Assembly: GCF_900156335.1 (NCBI RefSeq)
Contig: NZ_FTMZ01000001.1
Span: forward strand, 124,001 to 188,000
Reading direction: 5' to 3'
Source of the DNA: Sphaerotilus natans
Lineage (GTDB): Bacteria > Pseudomonadota > Gammaproteobacteria > Burkholderiales > Burkholderiaceae_C
Length of the DNA: 64,000 nucleotides
Shown: in pieces, positions 9,211 to 17,346 of the stretch
How the letters are laid out: every line of letters begins with the position of its first letter
Numbering within the stretch: position 1 is the first letter of the stretch
Notes under the pieces: model-generated
What the model was told of the DNA's origin: nothing
Database searches by the model: none
What the model saw: only the letters and a program-made list of their open reading frames with translations
Translations under genes and position numbers: made by a program

Positions 9211-9684
9211 TCAGTCCGCGGCGCTGACCTGGTGGCGCGCCACCTTGTCGAGCAGCTCGATCAGCATCGCGCGCTCGGCGCGGCTGAGCGCGCCGTCGAG
9301 GTCGGCTTCCATCGCGGGCGTGCGCGCCAGCGCCAGGTCGGTCAGCGCCCGGCCGGCCGAGCTCAGCAGCACATGCTGCGAGCGCCGGTCGGTCTCGCTG
9401 CGGATGCGCTCGATCAGGCCGCGCTCCTGCATGCGGTCGAGCATGATCGTCAGGTTCGGCGCCGACAGCGCCAGCGCCTGCGCCAGCTGCTTCGGGGTCA
9501 GCCGGGTGTTGGCGTCGAGCAGCATCAGCAGCGAATAGTCGACCGGGCGCAGGTCGAGCGGCTGGCCGACATGGCGCAGGAACATTGCCTGCGTCGTGAC
9601 CCGCGCACGGGCGACGTGGTAGCCGACGACATCGCCGAGCACGCCCTGGCGGACCGGATTCTTCTTGGCGGGGGAGGTGTCCAT
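9211..9684 (-). CDS. MarR-family transcriptional regulator, last gene of the phenylpropanoid operon
   Basis: A 157-residue winged-helix regulator. MarR features include DYSLLMLLDANTRLTPKQLAQAL, the recognition helix SAPNLTIMLDRMQERGLIER, and the wing SETDRRSQHVLLSSAG. Start at 9684 gives MDTSPAKKNP; earlier Met codons fall in the acyl-CoA dehydrogenase gene. It begins 47 bases after that gene on the same strand, so it is probably the terminal gene of the catabolic operon. Such MarR proteins (CouR, FerC, PhdR in other bacteria) are derepressed by hydroxycinnamoyl-CoA. The ligand here is inferred from neighbours. Confidence 0.85.
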   Translation of the reverse strand: MDTSPAKKNPVRQGVLGDVVGYHVARARVTTQAMFLRHVGQPLDLRPVDYSLLMLLDANTRLTPKQLAQALALSAPNLTIMLDRMQERGLIERIRSETDRRSQHVLLSSAGRALTDLALARTPAMEADLDGALSRAERAMLIELLDKVARHQVSAAD

Positions 9685-9731
9685 GCCGCCATCTTGCCCG
9701 GACTCGGGCGGCGGGCCCGCAGGCGAGCGGC

Positions 9732-11555
9732 TCAGAGGCCCGGCCACGCCAGCTCCGGCACGCCGGATTCGATGCGCGTCCAGCGCCAGCGCGAGGCCGG
9801 CAGCAGCCAGTCGCGGCCGTGGGCGCACAGGGCCTGCAGGCGCTGGCGGCGCGCCGCGTCCGCCTCACCCAGGCTGGCGCGCATCAGGCGCGCCCAGGCC
9901 CAGGCCAGCAGCGTATGGCCGAGCGCCTGCAGATAGTCGTCGGCGACCAGGAAGGGCAGGTCCGGCCGCGTCGCACGCTCGCGCTGCAGCGTCGCGGTGG
10001 CGCGCTCCAGGGTCGCGGCCTCCTCGCGCAGCAGCGCGGCCCAGCGCGCCAGGCCGGCTGCATCGCCTGCGGTCGTGGCCTCGGCCTGCGCGTCGAGCGT
10101 GTCGGCCTCCTCGCGCAGCACCCCGAGCAGCAGCGCCAGCCGCCCCGGCCGGTCGAGCACCTTGCGCATCAGCAGGTCGATGGCCTGGATCTCGTTGGTG
10201 CCTTCGTAGATCAGCGCGATGCGGCTGTCGCGCACATGCTGCTCGATGCCCCAGTCGTGCACATAGCCGTGGCCGCCGAGCACGCCCAGCGCCGCGTTGG
10301 CGCCGTGGTGGCCCAGGTGGGTCAGGAAAGCCTTGACCACCGGCGTGAGCAGGGCGACCAGATCGTGGCGCTGGGCGCGCACCGCCGCGTCCGGGTGGTG
10401 CTCGGCCTCGTCGAGCAGCAGCGCCGTCCAGTAGGCGATGACGCGCGCGCCCTCGGTCTGCGTCTGCAGGTCGAGCAGGATGCGGCGCATCGCCGGATGC
10501 CAGGCGATCGGATCGGGGCCGCGGGCGGCGGCCGTGTTGGCGCCGCTGCCGGCCGGGCGGCTCGGCGCGCGCAGCTGCAGCCGCTCCTGCGCGTAGTCCG
10601 AGGCGATGCGGGTGGCGGCCTCCAGGTGCCCCAGGCCCTGCATGCCGACATGCAGCCGCGCCGAGTTCATCATCAGGAACATCGCCGCCAGGCCGGCGTT
10701 GGGCTCGCCCAGGATCCAGCCCTCGGCCTGCTCGAAGCGCATCTGCGCGGTGGCGCTGCCCTTGATGCCCATCTTCTTCTCGATGCCGTCGCACCAGGCG
10801 CCGTTGCGCCGGCCGTCGGGCAGGATCTTGGGCACCAGCACCAGCGTCAGGCCCCGGGTGCCGTCCGGCGCGCCGGGCAGGCGCGCCAGCACCAGGTGGA
10901 CGATGTTGTCCGTCATGTCCTGGTCGCCGCCGGAGATGAAGATCTTCTGGCCGGTGACCGTGACCGCCGCGCCGTTGACGACCGGCGCGGCCGCGTCCAC
11001 CGGCTCGCAGCGGGTGCGGCTCAGGCCGAGGTCGCTGCCGGCCTGCGGCTCGGTCAGGTTCATCGTCGCCAGCCATTCGCCGCTGACGACCTTGGGCAGG
11101 TAGCGCTCGCGCAGCGCCGGCACCGCGTGGTGGCCGATGGCCTCGCAGGCGCCGTGCAGCAGGCCCGGATACATCGTCCAGGCGTGGTTGGCGCCCACCA
11201 GCATCTCGAAGAGCGCGGCGTTGAGCAGCTGCGGCAGGCCCTGGCCGCCGTCGGCGGGCGCGCAGGGCAGGGCGGGCCAGCCGCCCTCGACGAAGGCCTG
11301 CCAGGCGGCCGGGAAGCCGTCGGGCGTCGTCACCGAGCCATCAGGCCGCCAGGTGCAGCCCTGCAGGTCGGCCGGGCCGTTGAGCGGCGCGATCACGTCC
11401 TGCGCGAAGCGGCCGGCCTGCGCCAGCACCTCGCGCGCCAGATCGGCGTCGACCTCGGCGAAGTCGGGCATCGCGCGCCAGGAGGCCGGCGCGTCGAGCA
11501 CCTGCTCGATGACGAAGCGCATGCGCTCCAGCGGAGGCGTGTAGCTCGTGCTCAT
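9732..11555 (-). CDS. acyl-CoA dehydrogenase (long C-terminal form)
   Basis: FAD-dependent alpha,beta-dehydrogenation of an acyl-CoA. The 607-residue length and YTPPLERMRFVIEQVLDAP opening place it in the large DmdC/FadE-like subgroup with an extra C-terminal domain. Motifs include MNLTEPQAGSDLG, GQKIFISGGDQD, the flavin-binding KKMGIKGSATAQ and the catalytic-base region IALIYEGTNEIQAIDLL. The start overlaps the stop of livF (ATGA), indicating translational coupling. In context it probably oxidises a phenylpropanoyl-CoA (dihydrocinnamoyl-type) to the cinnamoyl-CoA; the substrate is inferred. Confidence 0.9.
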   Translation of the reverse strand: MSTSYTPPLERMRFVIEQVLDAPASWRAMPDFAEVDADLAREVLAQAGRFAQDVIAPLNGPADLQGCTWRPDGSVTTPDGFPAAWQAFVEGGWPALPCAPADGGQGLPQLLNAALFEMLVGANHAWTMYPGLLHGACEAIGHHAVPALRERYLPKVVSGEWLATMNLTEPQAGSDLGLSRTRCEPVDAAAPVVNGAAVTVTGQKIFISGGDQDMTDNIVHLVLARLPGAPDGTRGLTLVLVPKILPDGRRNGAWCDGIEKKMGIKGSATAQMRFEQAEGWILGEPNAGLAAMFLMMNSARLHVGMQGLGHLEAATRIASDYAQERLQLRAPSRPAGSGANTAAARGPDPIAWHPAMRRILLDLQTQTEGARVIAYWTALLLDEAEHHPDAAVRAQRHDLVALLTPVVKAFLTHLGHHGANAALGVLGGHGYVHDWGIEQHVRDSRIALIYEGTNEIQAIDLLMRKVLDRPGRLALLLGVLREEADTLDAQAEATTAGDAAGLARWAALLREEAATLERATATLQRERATRPDLPFLVADDYLQALGHTLLAWAWARLMRASLGEADAARRQRLQALCAHGRDWLLPASRWRWTRIESGVPELAWPGL

Positions 11556-12271
11556 TTCTTGGCGCCCAGATAGGTCTCGATGACACGCGGGTCGACCGCC
11601 AGCTCGCGCGCCGGGCCCTCCAGCGCGATCGCGCCGGTCTCCAGCACGTAGCCGTAGTCGGCCACTTCCAGCGCGGCGCGCGCGTTCTGCTCGATCAGCA
11701 GGATGGACACGCCGGTCTCGCGCAGCCGCTCGATGATGCGGAAGATCTCGCGCACGATCAGCGGCGCCAGGCCCAGGCTGGGCTCGTCGAGCATCAGCAC
11801 CTTGGGCTGGCTCATCAGCGCGCGGCCGACGGCCAGCATCTGGCGCTCGCCGCCCGACATGGTGCCGGCCTGCTGGTCGCGGCGCTCCTTCAGGCGCGGG
11901 AACAGGTCGTAGACCCGTTCGAGCTGCTCCAGCCACTGGGCATTGCCGCGGCGCTTCTGGCGCCAGCCGCCCAGCACCAGGTTGTCCTCGACCGTCATCG
12001 TCGAGAACAGCTCGCGCTTCTCGGGCACCAGCGCCAGGCCGGCCATCACCCGCTCCTCGAGCGGCACGTCGATGATGTCGCGCCCGTCGAAGGTGATCGC
12101 GCCCCGGGCGGGCAGCACGCCCATCAGCGCGTTGAGCGTCGTCGACTTGCCGGCGCCGTTGGGGCCGATCACCGTCACCACGCTGCCCTGGGGCAGTCGC
12201 AGTTCCAGGCCAGAGAGCACCTCGGCCTTGCCGTAGCCGGCGCGCAGGCCGCGCACTTGCAGCAGATCCAT
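11552..12271 (-). CDS. livF: ABC importer ATPase, LivF type
   Basis: Second ATPase of a hydrophobic amino-acid-type (HAAT) importer. Walker A is [17 protein letters not shown], the signature is TMSGGERQMLAVGRAL and Walker B is VLMLDEPSLGLAP; the switch His lies downstream. The start at 12271 gives MDLLQVRGLRAGYGKAEVL; an upstream in-frame Met would add 19 residues without similarity. It is coupled to the acyl-CoA dehydrogenase downstream. The cargo is probably an aromatic acid rather than an amino acid, because the operon encodes phenylpropanoid enzymes. Confidence 0.92.
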   Translation of the reverse strand: MDLLQVRGLRAGYGKAEVLSGLELRLPQGSVVTVIGPNGAGKSTTLNALMGVLPARGAITFDGRDIIDVPLEERVMAGLALVPEKRELFSTMTVEDNLVLGGWRQKRRGNAQWLEQLERVYDLFPRLKERRDQQAGTMSGGERQMLAVGRALMSQPKVLMLDEPSLGLAPLIVREIFRIIERLRETGVSILLIEQNARAALEVADYGYVLETGAIALEGPARELAVDPRVIETYLGAKK

Positions 12272-12299
12272 CGTCCTTGTCTCCCGTGAAGGCTGAGTC

Positions 12300-14108
12300 T
12301 CAGTGCTCGGTGCCGAGGTAGGCGGCACGCACCTCGGGGCTGTCCTGCACCTCGGCCGGCGTGCCTTCGATCAGCTTGGTGCCGAACTCCATCACCACGA
12401 TGCGGTCGGTCAGGTTCATCACGAAGTCCATGTCGTGCTCGACCAGCAGCAGGCTCATGCCCTCGGCCTTGAGCTGGCGCAGCACTGCGGCCAGCGCCTG
12501 CTTTTCCTTGTGGCGCAGGCCGGCGGCGGGCTCGTCGAGCAGCAGCAGCGCCGGGTCGGTGCACAGCGCGCGGGCGATCTCCATCAGCCGCGCCGGGCCC
12601 AGCGCCAGGTTGCCGGCCAGCTCATGCATCTGATCCTTCATGCCGATGCGTTCCAGCTGGCGCTCGGCCTCCTTGAACAGGCGTCGCTCCTCGTCGCGGT
12701 CCAGCCGCAGCATGGCCTGGGCCATGCCGGCCGAGCTGCGCAGGTAGCCGCCCAGCGCGACGTTCTCCAGCACCGTCATGTCGGGCAGCATCTTGACGTG
12801 CTGGAAGGTGCGGCTCATGCCGCGCCGCGCGATCTCGCGCGAGGCCAGCGCCGAGACGTCCTCGCCGCGGAAGCTGACCCGGCCGGAGGTCTTCGACAGC
12901 ACGCCCGAGATCAGGTTGAAGGTGGTCGACTTGCCCGCGCCGTTCGGGCCGATCAGGCCGATGATCTCGCCGGCGCGGATCTGGAACGTCACGTCGTTGA
13001 CCGCCACCAGGCCGCCGAACTGCTTGCGCACCCGGTCCACTTCGAGCAGCAGCTCGCCCGGCTGCGGCTTGCTGCGCTCGGGCAGCGGCGCGGCGTCGGC
13101 CCAGTCGCGCACCCGGCGCTTCTCCGGCAGGAAGCGCGCGAACAGGCGCTCGATGTGCGGCCACAGGCCTTCCGAGGCGTACTTCAGCACCACCACCAGC
13201 ACCAGGCCGAAGACGATGACCTCGTAGTTGCCGCTGGTGCCGATCAGCCGCGGCAGCCAGTCCTTGAGCTGATCCTCGGTCAGCTTGACCAGCGCCGCGC
13301 CGGTGAAGGCGCCCCAGACATGGCCGACGCCGCCCAGCACCGCCATGAACAGGTACTCGATGCCCTTCGACAGCGAGAAGGGCGAGGGATTGACCGTGCG
13401 CTGGAAGTGCGCAAAGAGCCAGCCCGAGACCGAGGCCAGCATCGCCGCCAGCACGAAGATCTGCACCTTGTAGCGATAGGTCGAGATGCCCATGGCCTCG
13501 GCCATGGTCGTGCCGCCCTTGAGCGCGCGGATCGCCCGGCCGGTGCGCGAGTCCAGCAGGTGAATGACCGCCAGCGCCGCCAGCAGCGCGATCACCCAGA
13601 TCACGTAGAAGTAGCTGCGCCCCGAGCCCAGGCTGGTGCCGAACAGCGTCAGCGCCGGCACGCCCAGGATGCCGTCGTACTTGCCCAGCATCTCCATGTT
13701 CGACATGGTGTAGTAGAGCGACAGCGCCCAGGCGATGGTCGCCAGCGGCAGGTAGTGGCCCGACATGCGCAGCGTGACAGCGGCCAGCACCAGCGCCACG
13801 AGCACGGTGATGCCCAGGCCGATGAACAGCGTCAGCCAGGGCGACAGGCCGACATTCACCGCCAGCGTGGCTGCGGTGTAGGCGCCGATGCCGACGAAGG
13901 CGGCCTGGCCGAAGGAGGTGAGCCCGGCCACGCCCGTCAGCAGCACCAGGCCGAGCGAGACGATGGCGTTCAGGCCGATGTAGTTGAGCTGGGTGATCCA
14001 GAACTCGGGAACCGGCAGGACCGGCAGCAGCGCGAGCAGCGCAGCGAAGGCAATGAACCAGCGTGTACGGGCCGACACCACGTCAATCCTCCTCATGATG
14101 CGGGTCAC
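12300..14108 (-). CDS. fused ABC permease-ATPase, LivM-LivG type
   Basis: A 602-residue fusion. Residues 1 to about 345 form a LivM-type permease with multiple membrane helices (motifs [21 protein letters not shown] and [14 protein letters not shown]). Residues from about 370 form a LivG-type ATPase with Walker [20 protein letters not shown] and Walker [12 protein letters not shown]. The ABC signature reads [15 protein letters not shown] rather than the usual LSYGQQRRLEIARAL. The gene overlaps livH by 26 bases. Such fusions occur elsewhere in Betaproteobacteria. Confidence 0.93.
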   Translation of the reverse strand: MTRIMRRIDVVSARTRWFIAFAALLALLPVLPVPEFWITQLNYIGLNAIVSLGLVLLTGVAGLTSFGQAAFVGIGAYTAATLAVNVGLSPWLTLFIGLGITVLVALVLAAVTLRMSGHYLPLATIAWALSLYYTMSNMEMLGKYDGILGVPALTLFGTSLGSGRSYFYVIWVIALLAALAVIHLLDSRTGRAIRALKGGTTMAEAMGISTYRYKVQIFVLAAMLASVSGWLFAHFQRTVNPSPFSLSKGIEYLFMAVLGGVGHVWGAFTGAALVKLTEDQLKDWLPRLIGTSGNYEVIVFGLVLVVVLKYASEGLWPHIERLFARFLPEKRRVRDWADAAPLPERSKPQPGELLLEVDRVRKQFGGLVAVNDVTFQIRAGEIIGLIGPNGAGKSTTFNLISGVLSKTSGRVSFRGEDVSALASREIARRGMSRTFQHVKMLPDMTVLENVALGGYLRSSAGMAQAMLRLDRDEERRLFKEAERQLERIGMKDQMHELAGNLALGPARLMEIARALCTDPALLLLDEPAAGLRHKEKQALAAVLRQLKAEGMSLLLVEHDMDFVMNLTDRIVVMEFGTKLIEGTPAEVQDSPEVRAAYLGTEH

Positions 14109-15120
14109 GCAGCGAACGCCACAGCAGGACCGGCAGGATGGAGGTGAACACGATCACCTCCTTGAACGAGCTGGCCCAGAACGAGCCGAACGATTCGAGC
14201 AGTCCGACGCCCATCGCGCCGACCAGGGCCAGCGGATAGCTCGACAGCCCGGCGAAGACCGCCGCGACGAAGCCCTTCAGGCCGATCAGGAAGCCCGAGT
14301 CGTAGAACACGGTGGTGGTCGGGCCGATCAGCAGGCCCGAGAGCGCGCCGATGAAGGCCGCCATCGTGAAGCTCAGCCGGCCGGCCTGCACCGTCGAGAT
14401 GCCCATCAGCCGCGCGCCCAGGCGGTTGACCGCCGTCGCGCGCAGCGCCTTGCCGTACAGCGAGCGCTCGAAGAACAGCCACAGCATCACGATCAGCGCC
14501 GCCGAGGCCAGGAAGATGATGATCGTCTGGCCCGAGAGCATCAGCGGCCCGGCGGCGAAGCGCTCGTCCCAGAAGCTCGGGTTGCGGAAGCCCTCGGCGC
14601 CGAAGAACAGCAGGCCCAGGCCGAGCAGCGCGAAATGCACGCCCACCGAGACGATCAGCAGCACCAGCACGGTGGCATCGGCCAGCGACTCGTAGGCGAG
14701 CCGGTAGGTCAGCCCGCCCAGCGGCGTGACGATGGCCAGCGTCAGCAGCGCCTGCGCCACCAGCGGCAGCTGCATCGGCGCCACCGTGATGGCCAGCGCC
14801 GACACCGCCACCGGCACCGCCAGCGTCAGGCCGGCCTCGCGCAGCAGCAGCGTGGTCGGCCGGCCCTGGCGCAGGCCCTGCACCAGCGTGGTCAGTGCCA
14901 CCAGCACCGCCATGATCAGCAGCAGCCAGACGGTGCCGGGCACCTGGCCGGTCTGCAGCAGTGCCAGCGTCAGCGCCCCGAAGGCGACGAACTCGCCCTG
15001 CGGGATGAAGATCACCCGGGTCACGGCGAAGAGCAGCACCGTCGCGGTGGCCAGGAGCGCGTAGACCGCGCCGTTGGTCACCCCGTCGAGTGCGAGGATG
15101 CTTGCGATCGAGAAGTCCAT
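14083..15120 (-). CDS. livH: ABC importer permease, LivH type
   Basis: Inner-membrane permease of the HAAT importer, 345 residues with about eight hydrophobic helices. Family motifs are [21 protein letters not shown] near the N terminus, [12 protein letters not shown], the cytoplasmic loop [19 protein letters not shown] and [22 protein letters not shown]. It follows the binding-protein gene, separated by a 51-base gap that holds a GC-rich hairpin. Confidence 0.92.
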   Translation of the reverse strand: MDFSIASILALDGVTNGAVYALLATATVLLFAVTRVIFIPQGEFVAFGALTLALLQTGQVPGTVWLLLIMAVLVALTTLVQGLRQGRPTTLLLREAGLTLAVPVAVSALAITVAPMQLPLVAQALLTLAIVTPLGGLTYRLAYESLADATVLVLLIVSVGVHFALLGLGLLFFGAEGFRNPSFWDERFAAGPLMLSGQTIIIFLASAALIVMLWLFFERSLYGKALRATAVNRLGARLMGISTVQAGRLSFTMAAFIGALSGLLIGPTTTVFYDSGFLIGLKGFVAAVFAGLSSYPLALVGAMGVGLLESFGSFWASSFKEVIVFTSILPVLLWRSLRDPHHEED

Positions 15121-15137
15121 GGGTTCGTCTCGTGCGG

Positions 15138-15162
15138 GCCCGCGCCGCCAGCGGCCGCGGGC
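15138..15162. other. intercistronic hairpin after the binding-protein gene
   Basis: GCCCGCGCCGC pairs with GCGG-C-CGCGGGC (one bulged C) around a 2-base loop, giving an 11-bp GC-only stem. It sits between the binding-protein stop and livH and lacks a T-tract. It is more likely an mRNA-stabilising or differential-expression element than a full terminator. Confidence 0.5.
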
Positions 15163-15171
15163 GGGCGGTTG

Positions 15172-16341
15172 TTACTCGACCTTCCAGTCGCCGTTGACCA
15201 CCTTGAGGATCACGCCGGTCTCGGTGGTGAAGCCCCAGTGGTTGTCCTTCGCGTAGTTCAGGACGCCGTGCGAGACGACGGTGCGGCCCATCGTCTCGAC
15301 CGCATCCTTCAGCGCGGCGCGGAATTCCGGCGTGCCGGGCTTGCCCTTCTTCAGCGCCACCGGAATCACCTTCTCCAGCACCAGCGCCGCGTCATAGGCA
15401 TGGCCGGCGAACTGGTTGCGCGAGCCCGCGCCGTAGGCCTTCTCGTACTTCTGCACGAAGTCGAGCGCGACCTTCTTCGACGGGTGGCTCTCGGGCAGCT
15501 GCTCGCCGATCACCGCCGGGCCGGAGACGACGTAGGCGCCCTCGACGTCCTTGCCGCCGATGCGCATCAGGTCGCGGGTGGCGGCGGCGTGGGTCTGGTA
15601 GATCTTGCCCTTGTAGCCGCGCTCGACGACCGCCTTGTGCGGCATCGCCGCGCCCGAGCCCGAGGCCACGATCAGCATCGCGTCCGGGTTGGCCGAGACC
15701 AGCTTGAGCGCCTGCGCGGTCACGCTGGTGTCCGAGCGGGCGAAGCGCTCGGTGGCGATGATCTTGATCTCGGGCGCGACCTTGGCAGCCTCGGCCTGGA
15801 AGTCCTTCAGCCAGCTCTCGCCGTAGGCGTCGGTGTAGCCCAGGAAGCCGACCGACTTCACGCCGAGCTTCTTCATGTGGCCCAGCAGCGCGTGCGACAT
15901 CACCGCGTTGGACTGCGGTAGCCGGAAGGCCCAGGCGTCCTTGCCCGCCTGCAGCACCGCCGGCGAGAACATGAAGTGCGGCGTGCTGGCGGCGGCGACC
16001 GTGTCGGACATCGCGATGGCCACCGGCGTGGCGGCCGAGCCCATGACGATGTCGGCCTTGTCCTGGGTGACGAAGCGCTGCGCGTTCTGCACGCCCTTGG
16101 TCGGGTCGGTGGCGTCATCGAGCACGATGACATTGAGCTTCTCGCCCGCGATCGAGGTCGGCCACAGCTTGATGGCATTGCCCATCGGAATGCCCAGGCC
16201 GCTGGCCGGACCGGTCAGCGGCAGCGACACCCCGATGGTGATGTCGGCCATCGCCGCACCCGACACCGCCCACAGCGCGGCGCTGGCGAGCAGGGTCTTC
16301 AGGGGCTTGCTGGCGTTCTTTTGCGTCTTGTGCGTCGTCAT
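15172..16341 (-). CDS. ABC importer substrate-binding protein, LivK/CouP-like
   Basis: Periplasmic binding protein of the Leu/Ile/Val-type fold (389 residues). A signal peptide is visible (LLASAALWAVSGAAMA), and the mature protein starts DITIGVSLPLTGPASGLG. Other motifs are VLDDATDPTKGVQNAQRFV, GSAATPVAIAMSD and FLGYTDAYGESWL. Start at 16341 gives MTTHKTQKN; an upstream in-frame codon adds 18 unlikely residues. The neighbouring feruloyl-CoA synthase suggests a hydroxycinnamate ligand, as for CouP of Rhodopseudomonas palustris. This is inference. Confidence 0.88.
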   Translation of the reverse strand: MTTHKTQKNASKPLKTLLASAALWAVSGAAMADITIGVSLPLTGPASGLGIPMGNAIKLWPTSIAGEKLNVIVLDDATDPTKGVQNAQRFVTQDKADIVMGSAATPVAIAMSDTVAAASTPHFMFSPAVLQAGKDAWAFRLPQSNAVMSHALLGHMKKLGVKSVGFLGYTDAYGESWLKDFQAEAAKVAPEIKIIATERFARSDTSVTAQALKLVSANPDAMLIVASGSGAAMPHKAVVERGYKGKIYQTHAAATRDLMRIGGKDVEGAYVVSGPAVIGEQLPESHPSKKVALDFVQKYEKAYGAGSRNQFAGHAYDAALVLEKVIPVALKKGKPGTPEFRAALKDAVETMGRTVVSHGVLNYAKDNHWGFTTETGVILKVVNGDWKVE

Positions 16342-16412
16342 GTCTTCCTCCGGGGTCCGGTGAGGTGGTGGCACTGTGCCGTTGAGGGAAATCAAGGACC
16401 ATGCGGATATTC

Positions 16413-16428
16413 CCGACCGTCCGGTCGG
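16413..16428. promoter_or_regulatory. TetR-style palindrome upstream of the binding-protein gene
   Basis: CCGACC-GTCC-GGTCGG is a perfect 6-bp inverted repeat in an AT-flanked context (GATAT before, TATATC after). It resembles the ACCGACCG...CGGTCGGT sites of TetR/AcrR regulators of acyl-CoA metabolism. It lies 72 bases upstream of the binding-protein start in the gap after the dehydrogenase gene. No TetR gene is present in the window. Confidence 0.45.
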
Positions 16429-16491
16429 TATATCCGTGTGCTTGTCGTTTTTCTGGATCGTTGTTCTGGGCCGAGTCCTGCGCGCGCCGCT

Positions 16492-17262
16492 TCAGCGCGG
16501 CGCCAGCCGCAGCGCACCGTCGAGGCGGATGACCTCGCCGTTGAGATGGCCGTTGGCGACGATGTGGGCGGCCAGCATCGCGAACTCGGCCGGATCGCCC
16601 AGGCGCTTCGGGAAGGGAATCGCCGCGGCCAGCGACTGCTGCACCGCCTCGGGCAGCTCGTTCATCAGCGGCGTGGCGAACAGCCCCGGCGCGATCGTGC
16701 AGACGCGGATGCCCCACTGCGCCAGGTCACGCGCCAGCGGCAGCGTCATGCCCACCACGCCGCCCTTGCTGGCCGCGTAGGCTTCCTGGCCGACCTGGCC
16801 GTCGAAGGCGGCGACCGAGGCGGTGTTGACGATGACGCCGCGCTCGCCGGCGGTGCCGGCCAGCGGCTCGAGCTTCGCGATGCGCGCAGCCGCCAGCCGG
16901 ACCATGTTGTAGGTGCCCAGCAGGTTGACGCGCACCACGCGCTCGAAGTCCTCCAGCGGCGCTGGCGAGCCGTCGCGCTGGATCACGCGCTTGGCGGTGC
17001 CGATGCCGGCGATGTTCATCAGGATGCGCGCCGGCCCGAGCGCGGCCTCGGCGGCGTCGAGCGCGGCCGAGACGCTGGCGCTGTCGGTGATGTCGCAGCG
17101 CAGCGCCAGGCCGCCGATCTCGGCGGCGACCGCCTCGGCGCCGGCGGCGTTGACGTCGAGCACCGCGACCTTCGCGCCCAGGCGGGCGAGCTCGCGTGCG
17201 ACCGCGGCGCCGAGGCCGGAGCCGCCGCCGGTGACGAGGGCGGTGTGTCCTGGGATCTGCAT
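16492..17262 (-). CDS. SDR-family 3-hydroxyacyl-CoA dehydrogenase
   Basis: NAD-dependent short-chain dehydrogenase of 256 residues resembling type II 3-hydroxyacyl-CoA dehydrogenase. The Rossmann glycine motif is [19 protein letters not shown] (about residues 9-27), followed by [15 protein letters not shown] and NIAGIG. The catalytic set is visible as a Ser in [11 protein letters not shown] and [10 protein letters not shown]. The end [25 protein letters not shown] matches 3-hydroxyacyl-CoA/acetoacetyl-CoA dehydrogenases. In the pathway it would oxidise 3-hydroxy-3-arylpropanoyl-CoA to the 3-oxo form. Confidence 0.88.
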   Translation of the reverse strand: MQIPGHTALVTGGGSGLGAAVARELARLGAKVAVLDVNAAGAEAVAAEIGGLALRCDITDSASVSAALDAAEAALGPARILMNIAGIGTAKRVIQRDGSPAPLEDFERVVRVNLLGTYNMVRLAAARIAKLEPLAGTAGERGVIVNTASVAAFDGQVGQEAYAASKGGVVGMTLPLARDLAQWGIRVCTIAPGLFATPLMNELPEAVQQSLAAAIPFPKRLGDPAEFAMLAAHIVANGHLNGEVIRLDGALRLAPR

Positions 17263-17281
17263 GGGAGGGGGTCCTTCGTGG

Positions 17282-17346
17282 GTCCCCGCCTGCGCGGGGA
17301 TGACGGAATCAGCGGCGGGCGTGGGGATGACGGAATCAGCGGCGGG
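17282..17346. repeat. palindromic intergenic repeat with a 24-bp direct duplication
   Basis: The element begins with GTCCCCGCCTGCGCGGGGAT, a short palindrome (TCCCCGC/GCGGGGA) of a type widespread between proteobacterial genes. Immediately after, a 24-bp unit (17296-17319) is repeated exactly at 17323-17346. The second copy covers the feruloyl-CoA synthase stop codon (17336-17338), so the coding 3' end has been duplicated or the element has inserted there. Confidence 0.6.
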
